The notes: generated from the sequence alone by a model not told the origin. 64,000 bases of DNA from an uncultured Bacteroidales bacterium (GCA_900544535.1 UQVH01000009.1:51151-115150), one strand, 5' to 3'. Shown: positions 49,705-58,792, numbered from the stretch's first letter. Program-made: numbers and translations.

Positions 49705-50532
49705 TCATCTTCTGATCAGCGGGTTCATGTATTGTCCTTTGTAGGCGGTCTTGTTGCCGTACATGACCGCATGGCGCGGACATACGTGGTAGCAGGCGAG
49801 ACATCCGGCGCAGTCGGAATGCCATTGCGGATATTTCCGCCGGCGGACTGAACTGTCGGATGCGTTGCCGGCGACGGGCTGCATCGTGATGTTGTGGAGC
49901 GGACAGATTGCCGCACACTTTCCGCAGGAGATGCAGGCATCGGTGTGGCGGAAGGGACGCGGCGACATGGCATGGCGCATGAACCAGGGATAGATGATGC
50001 GCGTCTTGATCCATGCGAAGCGGCCGCGCACGAGATCGTCGGTTGTTGCATTTGTATTTTCCGGCGAAACCGCATAAGAGGCTATCTTTCCGGCTATTTC
50101 ACGTATGCGTTCCGGCGCCGCGGCGAGTTTTGCCTGAACTGTCGGTTCTGGATCGACGTTGAAGCCACTCATGCAGACGTAGTTGTTGGGCATGGCGACG
50201 GAAAATGCCGTCCCGGCCCTCCAGCCGCGTCGCGATAGATCGGTGCGCCACATGTCAGCCGCAAGCCCGCAGTCATCACCGCAGGTCAGTACCAGATGGT
50301 GGACTGCGCCGGGATTAGACAGACTCGCGGTGCGCATGATCGACCGTACATAAGGCGGAATGCCCCACGAGTAGACCGGACACACCCATATGACCATACT
50401 GTCGTCTTTGGGCAGCGTGATGTTGCCGTCGCGGAGATCGGGAGTGAGCGGGCGCACGGGACTGCCCAGCTCGGCGGCCAGTATCTCGGCCACATATCTT
50501 GAGTTGCCAGTCCCTGAAAACCAGAGAATCAT
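49705..50532 (-). CDS. EFR1-family flavodoxin-ferredoxin protein
   Basis: 275 aa. N-terminal flavodoxin-like FMN domain (MILWFSGTGNSRYVAEILA, then MVIWVCPVYSWGIPPYV and LVLTCGDDCGLAADMW, 1-150). A C-terminal 2[4Fe-4S] ferredoxin follows (CISCGKCAAICPLHNI near 197-212; CAGCLACYHVCPRHAV near 239-254). EFR1 proteins are soluble one-to-two-electron transfer modules of anaerobes with unknown partners. It starts 18 nt after the Smr protein gene, so it belongs to the uvrA transcript. The following gene is rubrerythrin, which would fit electron supply for peroxide reduction. Confidence 0.88.
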   Translation of the reverse strand: MILWFSGTGNSRYVAEILAAELGSPVRPLTPDLRDGNITLPKDDSMVIWVCPVYSWGIPPYVRSIMRTASLSNPGAVHHLVLTCGDDCGLAADMWRTDLSRRGWRAGTAFSVAMPNNYVCMSGFNVDPEPTVQAKLAAAPERIREIAGKIASYAVSPENTNATTDDLVRGRFAWIKTRIIYPWFMRHAMSPRPFRHTDACISCGKCAAICPLHNITMQPVAGNASDSSVRRRKYPQWHSDCAGCLACYHVCPRHAVMYGNKTAYKGQYMNPLIRR

Positions 50533-50550
50533 GATGCTTTGCAGATTGCT

Positions 50551-51627
50551 TTAAATTGTCACCTGTGTGGCTCCGAAACCGTATTCACGGAAAGAAGCGT
50601 CCTGAACCTGATGACCCTTGTAGCGGTGGTTGAGTTCCTTCATGAGTGCCGCGCGGAGCACACCTTCGCCTTTGCCGTGGATGAAGACGATTTTCTGTCC
50701 CTTGTTGCGCAGGTTGGCGTCCATCACCTTGCGGAATTCGTCGATCTGAAGATTGAGGATGTCGGCGGGGGAGAGTCCGGCGGTAGTGTCGACAAGTTCA
50801 GAAATATGTAGATCGACTTCAATCACATCCGGGCGGCGCGATGCTTTCTCCTTTTTCTGTACGGGTTTGCGCAGCGGACGGTCGACGGCTTTCTTGGCCT
50901 TGATTCCCTCCTCGATGCGTGAAGAATCGATGACCATGCGTTTGCGCGGGATATCGTTGGTCACGAGATCGACGGCTATCACGTCCTTGTCAAAATAGAC
51001 GTTGCTGTGGAAGCAATGGAGCTTGAAAAACTTGGTTGTGTCAAGCGCGGTCTCCACGGCTACCGGGGCCTTCATTTTGAATTCCTTGTCGGATTTGAAT
51101 GCGATCATCTGCACGGCTATGCGGTCCATCGAAGGAAGATCGGCGCCGGTGATCTCTTCGAGAAATACCTGGATATTTGGTTCGACGACACCGGCATAGC
51201 GGGTTGTCCACCCCGCAGCTTCGTCGGCGCGTGTCAGATAGGTAAAGTAGAGGTAATAATTGGAGTCGTTGACGAGGTAGACGTCAAACGTGGTTGTGTT
51301 CAGATGCTTGATATCGGCCGGTTCGTAGGCGAGGACCACATTGAGTTTCTCTCCTTCGGGAGTTTCCTCTATCGATGGAATTTCCGGCTGCTTTGCCGCA
51401 GGAGCGGACGGAGCTGATGCGGGCGCGCTCGCAGGTTTGACGACCTCCTGTGTCAGAGCCACTTTTTTCTCTGTCACGGCTACTTCCTCGACCACCACAC
51501 ACTCGCGCAGGAGGGTGGGAGTCTCGAAACCGTCGTCGTCAACGTAAGCGATGTTTCCTTCTATTTTTCTGATGATGCCGCCACCGACTGAGTTGAGGAA
51601 GCGGACACGATCACCTATTTTTGCCAT
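50551..51627 (-). CDS. DUF2027 protein with C-terminal Smr domain
   Basis: 358 aa from the ATG at 51627 (MAKIGDRVRFLNSVGGGIIRKIEG). In-frame codons upstream are arginine-rich junk overlapping uvrA. Domain order: DUF2027 N-terminal beta domain (about 1-70), a Pro/Ala linker near 75-100, a middle domain (LNVVLAYEPADIKHLNTTTFDVYLVND), a basic linker, and an Smr domain 270-358. Smr motifs DLHISEL and IVFIHGKGEGVLRAAL are present. Smr domains are nucleases associated with MutS2 and ribosome rescue. The gene is 29 nt after uvrA in the same direction. Confidence 0.9.
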   Translation of the reverse strand: MAKIGDRVRFLNSVGGGIIRKIEGNIAYVDDDGFETPTLLRECVVVEEVAVTEKKVALTQEVVKPASAPASAPSAPAAKQPEIPSIEETPEGEKLNVVLAYEPADIKHLNTTTFDVYLVNDSNYYLYFTYLTRADEAAGWTTRYAGVVEPNIQVFLEEITGADLPSMDRIAVQMIAFKSDKEFKMKAPVAVETALDTTKFFKLHCFHSNVYFDKDVIAVDLVTNDIPRKRMVIDSSRIEEGIKAKKAVDRPLRKPVQKKEKASRRPDVIEVDLHISELVDTTAGLSPADILNLQIDEFRKVMDANLRNKGQKIVFIHGKGEGVLRAALMKELNHRYKGHQVQDASFREYGFGATQVTI

Positions 51628-51656
51628 GATATTATATAGTTTTTTAGAATCTGTGA

Positions 51657-54518
51657 TTATAATTTCTCTTTGAGGAAGCGGCCGGTGTAGGAATCTGGGT
51701 TTGCCGCGATCTGTTCGGGGGTGCCGCAGGCCACGAGGTTGCCGCCTGCGTCGCCGCCTTCTGGACCTATGTCGATGACATGGTCGGCGCACTTGATGAC
51801 ATCCATGTTGTGCTCGATGATGACTATCGTGTGACCCATCGCTATGAGCCGGTCGAAGGATTTCATCAGTGTAGCTATGTCGTGGAAATGAAGGCCGGTC
51901 GTCGGTTCGTCGAATATATACATCGTCGGTTCGGGCTTCTCCTCGGCGAAAAATGAGGCGAGTTTCACGCGCTGATTCTCGCCGCCGGAAAGCGACGATG
52001 AATTCTGCCCGATCTTGATATAGCCCAGCCCGACATCCTGAAGCGGTTTAAGGCGCTTGATGATGCGCTTTTCCTGCGTTCCGGCTTCCTCGCCGAAAAA
52101 CTCGATGGCCTGGTTGATGGTCATTTCAAGGATGTCGTAGATATTCTTGCCTCGGTATTCGACTTCGAGGATCTCTTTCTGATAGCGCTTGCCGTGACAC
52201 GACTCGCAGGGGACGGTGATGTCAGCCATGAACTGCATTTCGATCGTGATATATCCGTCGCCTTTGCACTCCTCGCAGCGGCCCCCTTCGGAGTTGAAGG
52301 AGAAGTCGGATGCGGAGTAGCCCATCTGTTTTGCACCCTGAGTCGAGGCGAAAAGTTTGCGTATCTCGTCGAAAGCCTTGAGATAGGTCGCGGGGTTGGA
52401 GCGGGATGATTTGCCGATAGGGTTCTGATCAACAAACTCGACGTTTTTGATGCGTGACAGATCGCCTTGGAGCTTGCGGAATGTGCCGGGCGCGTCGCCG
52501 CTGTTGCCGAGATGGCGGGTGAGCGACCGGAAGAGGATGTCGCGGACAAGAGTTGACTTGCCTGAACCGCTGACACCGGTCACCACGGTCATGACGCCGA
52601 GCGGAAACTTGACGTCGATGTCTTTCAGATTGTGCTCCTTTGCGCCGACCACTTCGACCGAGTCGCGCCATTTGCGGCGCTGACGGGGGACGGGGATGGA
52701 GAGCGCTCCGGTCAGATAGCGGGCGGTGTAGCTGCGCGGCGATTCTTCTTTGGCCTGGGAGGGGACGAGTTCAGCGGGATCGCCCTGATAGATGATGGTG
52801 CCTCCGAGACGTCCGGCGTCGGGGCCGACGTCGATCAGATAGTCGGCGGCGCGCATGATTTCCTCGTCGTGCTCCACTACGACCACAGTGTTGCCAAGGT
52901 CGCGCAGTTTTTTCAGTACGGCAATGAGCCGTTCGGTATCGCGCGAGTGGAGGCCGATGGATGGCTCGTCGAGGATGTAGAGCGAGCCGACGAGACTGCT
53001 TCCGAGCGAGGTGGCAAGGTTGATGCGCTGGCTTTCGCCGCCTGAAAGGGTAGAGGAGAGGCGGTCGAGCGTGAGATAGCCGAGACCCACTTCTTCGAGA
53101 TAGGAGATGCGGTTGTTGATTTCCTTGAGCAGACGTCCGGCTATTGCGGCGTCGTGGTCGTCAAGGCGCAGGTCGCGGAAGAATTCGATCAGGCGGCTGA
53201 CCGGCATCGAGACCAGTTCGCCGATGGTCGCGCCTCCGACCTTGACATATGAAGCTGTTTTTTTCAGTCGCGAGCCGTGGCAGGTGGGGCACACGGTTTT
53301 GCCCTGATAGCGGGCTTTCATGACGCGGTACTGAATCTTGTAGAGATTCTCGTCGACCATCTTGAAAAAACGGTCGATCGAGGGAAACTCGCCGTATGTC
53401 AGCCTTACTCCGGGCCGCGAGAGTTCTTTGGCCGTCGGTCCGTGCCATAATAGATCTTTCTCTTTCTGTGTGAGATCGAGGTAGGGTTTGTGGATAGGGA
53501 AGCCGAATTGGGCTGAGTCGGCGATGAAGATCCGTTTCCATTCGCTCATCTTGTCGCCGCGCCAGCAGGCCACGGCGTTGTCATAGATCGAGAGCGTATT
53601 GTTGGGAACGACGAGACGTTCGTCAATGCCGAGCACTTTGCCGAAACCCTCGCAGGTGGGGCAGGCGCCTACGGGGTTGTTGAAGTTGAACATCATGTCG
53701 GTGGGCACCTCGAAAGTGATGCCGTCGGCTTCAAATGCCCGCGAAAATTCCTTTGTCACAAGGCATTCGTCGGCCCAGATGCGGATTTTCAGACGGTCAT
53801 GGCCTTCAAAAAACGCGCTTTCGACCGAGTCGCGCAGACGGCTCAGTTCGTCAGGGTCCGACGAGACGGCAAGGCGGTCGACAAGAAGCTCATAGGCTGC
53901 TGGATCGAAGTCATCCTCCTTGCTGTTGCGCACTTCTGCAAGGAGTTCGTCAATGTCGATGAACTCGTCCTGGCGCATGAGGCGGGAGTAGCCGGCTTTG
54001 AGATATACGTCGAGCTGTGAGGCGAATTTACGTCCTTCGGGTACTGTGACGGGTGCTGTCACGGCCATTCGCGAGCCTTCGGGGTAGGCCATTGCGAAGC
54101 TGACGACGTCATCTATGGTGTGTTTCTTCACCTCCTCGCCGCTGACGGGAGAGAATGTGTGGCCTATGCGGCCGAAAAGCAGGCGCAGGTAGTCGTAGAT
54201 TTCGGTGGATGTGCCTACGGTGCTTCGCGGGTTGCGTGTGTTGACTTTCTGTTCGATGGCTATTGCGGGCGGGAGGCCGAGGATGGCCTTGCATTCAGGC
54301 TTCGGCATCTTGCCCATGAACTGACGGGCATAGCTGCTGAGGCTTTCGACATAGCGGCGCTGTCCTTCGGCATAGAGGGTATCGAAGGCGAGAGATGATT
54401 TTCCCGAACCCGAAACGCCCGTAATCACGACGAGTTTTCCGCGGGGAATCTCCACGTCAACATTCTTTAGATTGTTGACTTTTGCGCCTAATACTTTTAT
54501 ATTCTGTTCGTTCTGCAT
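51657..54518 (-). CDS. uvrA: Excinuclease ABC subunit A
   Basis: 953-aa damage-recognition ATPase of nucleotide excision repair. Walker A I VITGVSGSGKSSLAFDTLYAEGQRR near 31-55, the UvrB-binding region with zinc finger 1 (CPTCEGFGKVLG), and zinc motif CPTCHGSRLKKTA. ABC signature STLSGGESQRINLA near 490 and SLYILDEPSIGLH follow. The second half has VVTGVSGSGKSTLVRD near 640, zinc finger CEECKGDGYITIEMQFMADITVPCESCHG, SSSLSGGENQRVKLA and MYIFDEPTTGLHFHD. Full length and intact. First gene of a minus-strand operon with the Smr and EFR1 genes. Confidence 0.97.
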   Translation of the reverse strand: MQNEQNIKVLGAKVNNLKNVDVEIPRGKLVVITGVSGSGKSSLAFDTLYAEGQRRYVESLSSYARQFMGKMPKPECKAILGLPPAIAIEQKVNTRNPRSTVGTSTEIYDYLRLLFGRIGHTFSPVSGEEVKKHTIDDVVSFAMAYPEGSRMAVTAPVTVPEGRKFASQLDVYLKAGYSRLMRQDEFIDIDELLAEVRNSKEDDFDPAAYELLVDRLAVSSDPDELSRLRDSVESAFFEGHDRLKIRIWADECLVTKEFSRAFEADGITFEVPTDMMFNFNNPVGACPTCEGFGKVLGIDERLVVPNNTLSIYDNAVACWRGDKMSEWKRIFIADSAQFGFPIHKPYLDLTQKEKDLLWHGPTAKELSRPGVRLTYGEFPSIDRFFKMVDENLYKIQYRVMKARYQGKTVCPTCHGSRLKKTASYVKVGGATIGELVSMPVSRLIEFFRDLRLDDHDAAIAGRLLKEINNRISYLEEVGLGYLTLDRLSSTLSGGESQRINLATSLGSSLVGSLYILDEPSIGLHSRDTERLIAVLKKLRDLGNTVVVVEHDEEIMRAADYLIDVGPDAGRLGGTIIYQGDPAELVPSQAKEESPRSYTARYLTGALSIPVPRQRRKWRDSVEVVGAKEHNLKDIDVKFPLGVMTVVTGVSGSGKSTLVRDILFRSLTRHLGNSGDAPGTFRKLQGDLSRIKNVEFVDQNPIGKSSRSNPATYLKAFDEIRKLFASTQGAKQMGYSASDFSFNSEGGRCEECKGDGYITIEMQFMADITVPCESCHGKRYQKEILEVEYRGKNIYDILEMTINQAIEFFGEEAGTQEKRIIKRLKPLQDVGLGYIKIGQNSSSLSGGENQRVKLASFFAEEKPEPTMYIFDEPTTGLHFHDIATLMKSFDRLIAMGHTIVIIEHNMDVIKCADHVIDIGPEGGDAGGNLVACGTPEQIAANPDSYTGRFLKEKL

Positions 54519-54545
54519 TATTCAGGTCCATTCAAATGTAACATA

Positions 54546-54553
54546 CAAAGTTA
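54546..54553 (-). promoter_or_regulatory. -7 box (TAACTTTG) for uvrA
   Basis: CAAAGTTA on the plus strand, 27 nt before the uvrA ATG. It lies only 33 bp from the edge of the long repeat. Confidence 0.6.
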
Positions 54554-54585
54554 CGGAAATTTTCCCGAATATCAGCCGGTGCCCA

Positions 54586-54980
54586 GCAATTCTAACAAAA
54601 ATTCACTAAGGGCGCAGATGTTGTAAAAAGTGGTTGCAAAAACGGTTGTAATACCACCATGTAGGGATGCTTCCTGAAACATCAGCAACTGTCTGAATGT
54701 CAGACGTTATGTGCCAGGCTGACCGCGTGGCGGTCAGATGAATCCAGGCCACTTCAAGGGCCGCATAGCGGTCCGCAGCTGTGGTAATAGGTGCATTTTT
54801 TCAACCAAAGAGCTCCGTAGGTGCGAAACAATTGCGTCATGTTTCGCACCTACGGAGCTCATAAACGGTAATATATCATGCTTTACCACAGCTGCGAACC
54901 CCCGATGGGGGCTCTTGCAGTGGCCTGGATTCTCCCCGCCGCTACGCGGCTTGCCTGACGCGGTCCGCAACCACGGAATG
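54586..54980. repeat. Long palindromic repeat, copy 1
   Basis: About 395 bp, repeated in the same orientation at 57364-57741. Shared edge GCAATyCTAAyAAAAATTCACTAAGG. It contains outer inverted arms 54741-54787 and 54883-54931 (AATCCAGGCCAC ... CTGTGGTAA and complement). The left arm has a different internal hairpin (GGCCGCATAGCGGTCC) from the right (CCCCCGATGGGGG). A perfect 20-bp central inverted repeat, 54810-54829 and 54841-54860, encloses an 11-nt loop. This and the uvrA promoter fill the 528-nt gap; no gene seen. Confidence 0.85.
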
Positions 54981-55046
54981 TTTATTCTTAATTGATTGAA
55001 AACATCCTTACTATGCAATGATTTATGTAATGTCTTGGAATTAAAA

Positions 55047-57215
55047 TCAGTAACCCGAATTTTGAGTCCATCCGGGGGACAGTGACAACTGGCTGCCGGG
55101 TATTGGCCACAAGTGCTGATAAGCCGCATATTCTCCAAGATTATTGCGCTTTTGGAATGCAAAATAGCGCGGTAAAAACAGCTGTTTGCGCAAGTTGTCA
55201 ATGTCGGCTATGTTATTTCCGCTGACTGTAATATTCTTGGCATTGGCTACTCGCTTGATTAGGGAAGTGGCCTTAGCTGTATTATTGGTGCTTATGTAGC
55301 ATTCTGCCAAAAGCAACAACGCATCAGCATATGAATAATAGCTTATAGCATGGCCTTGCATTACTTCGTCGGGGACGATAATATGCAGAATGGTACCGCC
55401 ATTGGCTTCGTATTCATTGCCGGATGACAGCGAATAGCGGTGGCTGTCGGCAATTTCCTGCAAATATGGAATGGCGTGTGATGGTTCGTTAAGAGCCATA
55501 TATACATTGGCTTTGGCCATGCGCCAGACATCTTTCGGCATGTCGAAGACTTCTGTCGGTTCGGTTCCGACAAGACCTTTTTTCTCGTTGAAAGCAGAGG
55601 AAATTTTGTCAAGATTATTTTCGAGATAGCGCAGGGTGGTTTCTGCCGTTTCCTGTTTAGGAAGTTGATATTCGTCGGTGGTCAGTTCGGACATTCCGAT
55701 GCGTCCCCATTTATCAGTCATTTCGGTGTAGGTAATGGCGTTAAGCAGAGTAAAGAACGGTGCGGCATCGGCGTAGTCTGAGGTTGCAAGTAGTTTTGCA
55801 GTTCTCGCATTAAGGGAAACGGAGGTGTAGGCGGCGTTAAATGCCCGGTTGTTGTATGAATCATATACACCCAACGGACATTTGACATCGAAGAACTGAT
55901 ACATTCCGGTATATCCGCGCTCGACATAATACATCCATGAAAGTGATTTGGCAAAAGCATCGAAGCAGGAGCCGACAATTTGTTTACCGGTAGTTCCAAG
56001 TGTTACCGGAATAGATGTATCTCCGGCAAGAGTGATTTTTACAGTTGCTCGGACGTCTCCCATAAGGTCGTACAGATAAACATTTGCAGTCTGTGCGGCA
56101 TGACGTTCGGATTTATCGACTTTTATGGTCAGAGTGTTGTTTTCGTATGTGTATTCATATTTGATAGGCTCGCCGGTGACGTCGTAAAAGTCTCTGATAT
56201 ATTGGTTATCGGGCATTATTGGATTGGGCAGTTCCTCGCCGAATGGGTCTTTATATGCCTCTGTTGAAAGAGGTATGTTGGAAGTGACTTTAATAGTTGC
56301 GGTACCACCGTTTTTGTCGAATGAAACTTCATTTTGCGAGAGCGAAATTTCAACATTGTCGACAATTTCGTTTCCGGCAACTCCGTCACCGTTCCAATCA
56401 TAGAAATATCGGAGGTCAGGGACGGTTACATCCTGACCAAGATCTCTATATCGGAATATGATGTTGGATGCGATATTGTTAAGAGAGTTTTTGAGCTGAT
56501 AACGGTCATGCGAAACCGTACGTTTGTTGTCATCGGTAAAAGAGCCGTCGTCAGCGAGGTCTTGACTTAAAGTGGACAGATATTGTGTGACTTCCGCATC
56601 CGAACGGTTGGCAAGTACAAGTGAGGAAATAGCTATAAGGACACCGGACCCGTCAGTACCTGCGGATATGGACATTGCTTCGGCCGGTGTTGATTCGTAG
56701 GCTTGCAGACCGAACTGAGTCAGCAGTTCTTTTTGAGCCTGCTTGTTGGCTTGTACAAAATTTTTGCCTGATTTTATTAGATTCTGAATACGTGCCGATT
56801 TCAGATGCGTAAGAATGTTGACATTGACAGTGCTTTTGTTGGAAAGGTCCGCAAGTGCGACGAGATGAAGCTGCCCGGCAGAAAGATTTCCGCTTACTTC
56901 ATTGAAATAATATCCGTCGGTTGCGATACGGACGAATTGTGAAGCGAGTTCGATCTGTCCGAGGTCGAATGTCCCGGCGTCATCAATAATTTCGCCGTTA
57001 TATACCGACCCTGTGGCATTCATTGACTGGGTGAGCGGTTGGACACTGATTGCAGAGCCACGCACAAAGGGGCCTTTTTCCACTTTGCCCGAAAGCTGAT
57101 ATTTGCCTGATTGGGGCTTTTGGCCTCCGTCTGGGTCATCATTGGTGTCTGAGCAGCCGCATAAGCTTGCGATAGCGAGCATGGGAAAGAGTATGTGTTT
57201 CAAGTTCATATCCAT
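55047..57215 (-). CDS. Orphan SusD/RagB-like lipoprotein with N-terminal and BACON-like domains
   Basis: 722 aa from the ATG at 57215 (57209 also possible). Lipoprotein signal HILFPMLAIASLCGC. Residues about 25-290 form an N-terminal region (KVEKGPFVRGSAISVQPLTQSMNATGSVYNG, then STVNVNILTHLKSARIQNL). A BACON-like beta domain follows at about 300-415 (ISLSQNEVSFDKNGGTATIKVTSN). The C-terminal SusD part reads YYSYADALLLLAECYI and ends with the family signature LWPIPGSQLSLSPGWTQNSGY. SusD proteins bind glycans with a SusC transporter. None is here and no enzyme is near. The gene lies between two direct repeats, and the SusD N-terminal TPR half is reduced. Confidence 0.82.
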   Translation of the reverse strand: MDMNLKHILFPMLAIASLCGCSDTNDDPDGGQKPQSGKYQLSGKVEKGPFVRGSAISVQPLTQSMNATGSVYNGEIIDDAGTFDLGQIELASQFVRIATDGYYFNEVSGNLSAGQLHLVALADLSNKSTVNVNILTHLKSARIQNLIKSGKNFVQANKQAQKELLTQFGLQAYESTPAEAMSISAGTDGSGVLIAISSLVLANRSDAEVTQYLSTLSQDLADDGSFTDDNKRTVSHDRYQLKNSLNNIASNIIFRYRDLGQDVTVPDLRYFYDWNGDGVAGNEIVDNVEISLSQNEVSFDKNGGTATIKVTSNIPLSTEAYKDPFGEELPNPIMPDNQYIRDFYDVTGEPIKYEYTYENNTLTIKVDKSERHAAQTANVYLYDLMGDVRATVKITLAGDTSIPVTLGTTGKQIVGSCFDAFAKSLSWMYYVERGYTGMYQFFDVKCPLGVYDSYNNRAFNAAYTSVSLNARTAKLLATSDYADAAPFFTLLNAITYTEMTDKWGRIGMSELTTDEYQLPKQETAETTLRYLENNLDKISSAFNEKKGLVGTEPTEVFDMPKDVWRMAKANVYMALNEPSHAIPYLQEIADSHRYSLSSGNEYEANGGTILHIIVPDEVMQGHAISYYSYADALLLLAECYISTNNTAKATSLIKRVANAKNITVSGNNIADIDNLRKQLFLPRYFAFQKRNNLGEYAAYQHLWPIPGSQLSLSPGWTQNSGY

Positions 57216-57324
57216 TAAGTTGAAAACGTACATGAATATCTCTGACAGGTTACCCGTTTATGAAATTTTCATGTCGGATGGTAATGATTGGGTTTATGTT
57301 GTGATTTCAGAAGTTAAAGATATG

Positions 57325-57332
57325 CAAATATA
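57325..57332 (-). promoter_or_regulatory. -7 box (TATATTTG) for the SusD-like gene
   Basis: CAAATATA on the plus strand, 109 nt before the ATG and 32 bp from the edge of repeat copy 2. Confidence 0.5.
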
Positions 57333-57363
57333 TGAATTTCCCTTGAATTTCAGGCTGCGTCGT

Positions 57364-57741
57364 GCAATCCTAATAAAAATTCACTAAGGATATTGCAAAA
57401 AAGTAGTTTCAATATCACCCAGTAGGGATGCTCCCTGGCATATCTGCAACCGTCTGAATGTCAGTGATATATGTTGGGATGACCGCGTAGCGGTCGGACG
57501 AATCCAGGCCACTGCAAGAGCCCCCATCGGGGGTCCGCAGCTGTGGTAAACCGTACATTTCATTCCCGTAAAGAGCGCCGTAGGTGCGAAACTGTGTGCT
57601 ATATGTTTCGCACCTACGGCGCTCATAATAGAAAATATATCATGTCTTACCACAGCTGCGAACCCCCGATGGGGGCTCTTGCAGTGGCCTGGATTCGCCC
57701 CGCCGCTAACGCGGCTTGCCTGATCCGTCCCGCCGCCACCA
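57364..57741. repeat. Long palindromic repeat, copy 2
   Basis: Direct partner of copy 1. Outer arms 57501-57549 and 57647-57695 are complementary at 48 of 49 bases and each carries a CCCCC/GGGGG mini-hairpin. The central perfect inverted repeat is 57573-57592 and 57605-57624, loop 12 nt. Compared with copy 1, one stem pair has changed from T-A to G-C on both sides. Confidence 0.88.
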
Positions 57742-57940
57742 TGCAGCCTGAATACGGTGTGTCCGTTTGGCTCTGCGGCTTGCCTGATGCGTCCCGCAGC
57801 TACACGGCAGCCTGAATACGGGGTGTCCGTTTTGCTTTGCGGCTTGCCTGATGCGTCCCGCAGCTACGATGCGGTCTGAACACGGGGTGTCCGTTTTGCT
57901 CTGCGGTTTGCCTGATCCGTCACGCTTCTATGCACCCCGA
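57711..57940 (+). repeat. 64-bp tandem repeat, about 3.6 units
   Basis: Units start at 57711, 57775, 57839 and 57903 (exact 64-bp period), each opening GCGGyTTGCCTGATsCGTC and containing GCAGCCTGAATACGGgGTGTCCGTTT with small changes. The first unit is the end of repeat copy 2. There are no spacers, so this is not CRISPR. The gap to 57994 beyond it has no gene. Confidence 0.88.
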
Positions 57941-57994
57941 TCTGCCTATGGTCTGTTGCGGTGCTCGCTCAATTGGGGGGAAACTTGGGGCCTC

Positions 57995-58792
57995 TCATTG
58001 GTCAATCTCCGGAGAGGTGTGGAGGAGGGGGAGGAGTTGGTCATGGATGGCGGGGGAAGCGCAGAGGAGCGAGATACCGCGGTCGGGGCGGAAGCGGGTG
58101 CAGATACCTCCAGCCTCTTCGACTATGAGGGTGGCCGCGTTGACGTCCCATTCGTGAAGGTTGAGTTCCCAGTAGCCGTTGAGGAATCCGGCGGCGACAT
58201 AACACATGTCGGAGGCGGCTGAACCGAGACGGCGCATGTCTCTGACAAGGGGCATTATGGCGGCGAGGTTGTCGAGATTGTTGTCAGGGTTCGTGTCTTT
58301 GTCGACCGGAAAACCGGTCGATATCACCGAACGTGAGAGATGTGTCTCGGCAGAAACGTGGATGGGCTTGCCGTTTAGGAAAGCGCCTTTACCGCGGACG
58401 GCGTAGAAAAGTTCGCCGGTGGCGGGTAGATAGACAACGCCGATTTCCGTGCGGCCACGGTATTCCACTCCGATACTGATGGCCCAGAACGGTATTCCGG
58501 CGAAGAAATTTGTAGTGCCGTCGACCGGATCGATCACCCAGCGGTAAGAGGTTGTGCCGTCGGTTTCCCCTGATTCCTCCGAGAGAATGGCGTGGTCCGG
58601 GAAATTGGTCCTGATGAAATCCTTGATGATCCTTTCCGACTCTTTGTCGGCTATGGTGACGATGTCGCTGTCGTTGAGCTTGTTGTGCATACCGATGTCA
58701 TTTCCGCTGCGGAAATATTTCATTGCGGCCTCGCCGCCTTTACGGGCACATCCGATAACTTCTTCTACTGACGGTCTTCTGTTTTCAGCCAT
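57995..58792 (-). CDS. Inositol monophosphatase family protein
   Basis: 265-aa Mg-dependent sugar/inositol phosphatase (SuhB/CysQ superfamily). Metal-binding motifs: LSEESGE near 69-75, WVIDPVDGTTNFFAGIPFWAISIG near 84-107, and the C-terminal WELNLHEWDVNAATLIVEEAGG near 206-227 (DVNAA in place of the usual WDxAAG). The fold is complete and the length normal. In bacteria members hydrolyse inositol phosphate, or act on fructose-1,6-bisphosphate or PAP; the substrate here is undetermined. Monocistronic, next to the repeat island. Confidence 0.9.
   Translation of the reverse strand: MAENRRPSVEEVIGCARKGGEAAMKYFRSGNDIGMHNKLNDSDIVTIADKESERIIKDFIRTNFPDHAILSEESGETDGTTSYRWVIDPVDGTTNFFAGIPFWAISIGVEYRGRTEIGVVYLPATGELFYAVRGKGAFLNGKPIHVSAETHLSRSVISTGFPVDKDTNPDNNLDNLAAIMPLVRDMRRLGSAASDMCYVAAGFLNGYWELNLHEWDVNAATLIVEEAGGICTRFRPDRGISLLCASPAIHDQLLPLLHTSPEIDQ

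Noticed and set aside
57711..57940. CRISPR array
   Set aside because: The 64-bp units are contiguous with no unique spacers, and no cas gene is present.
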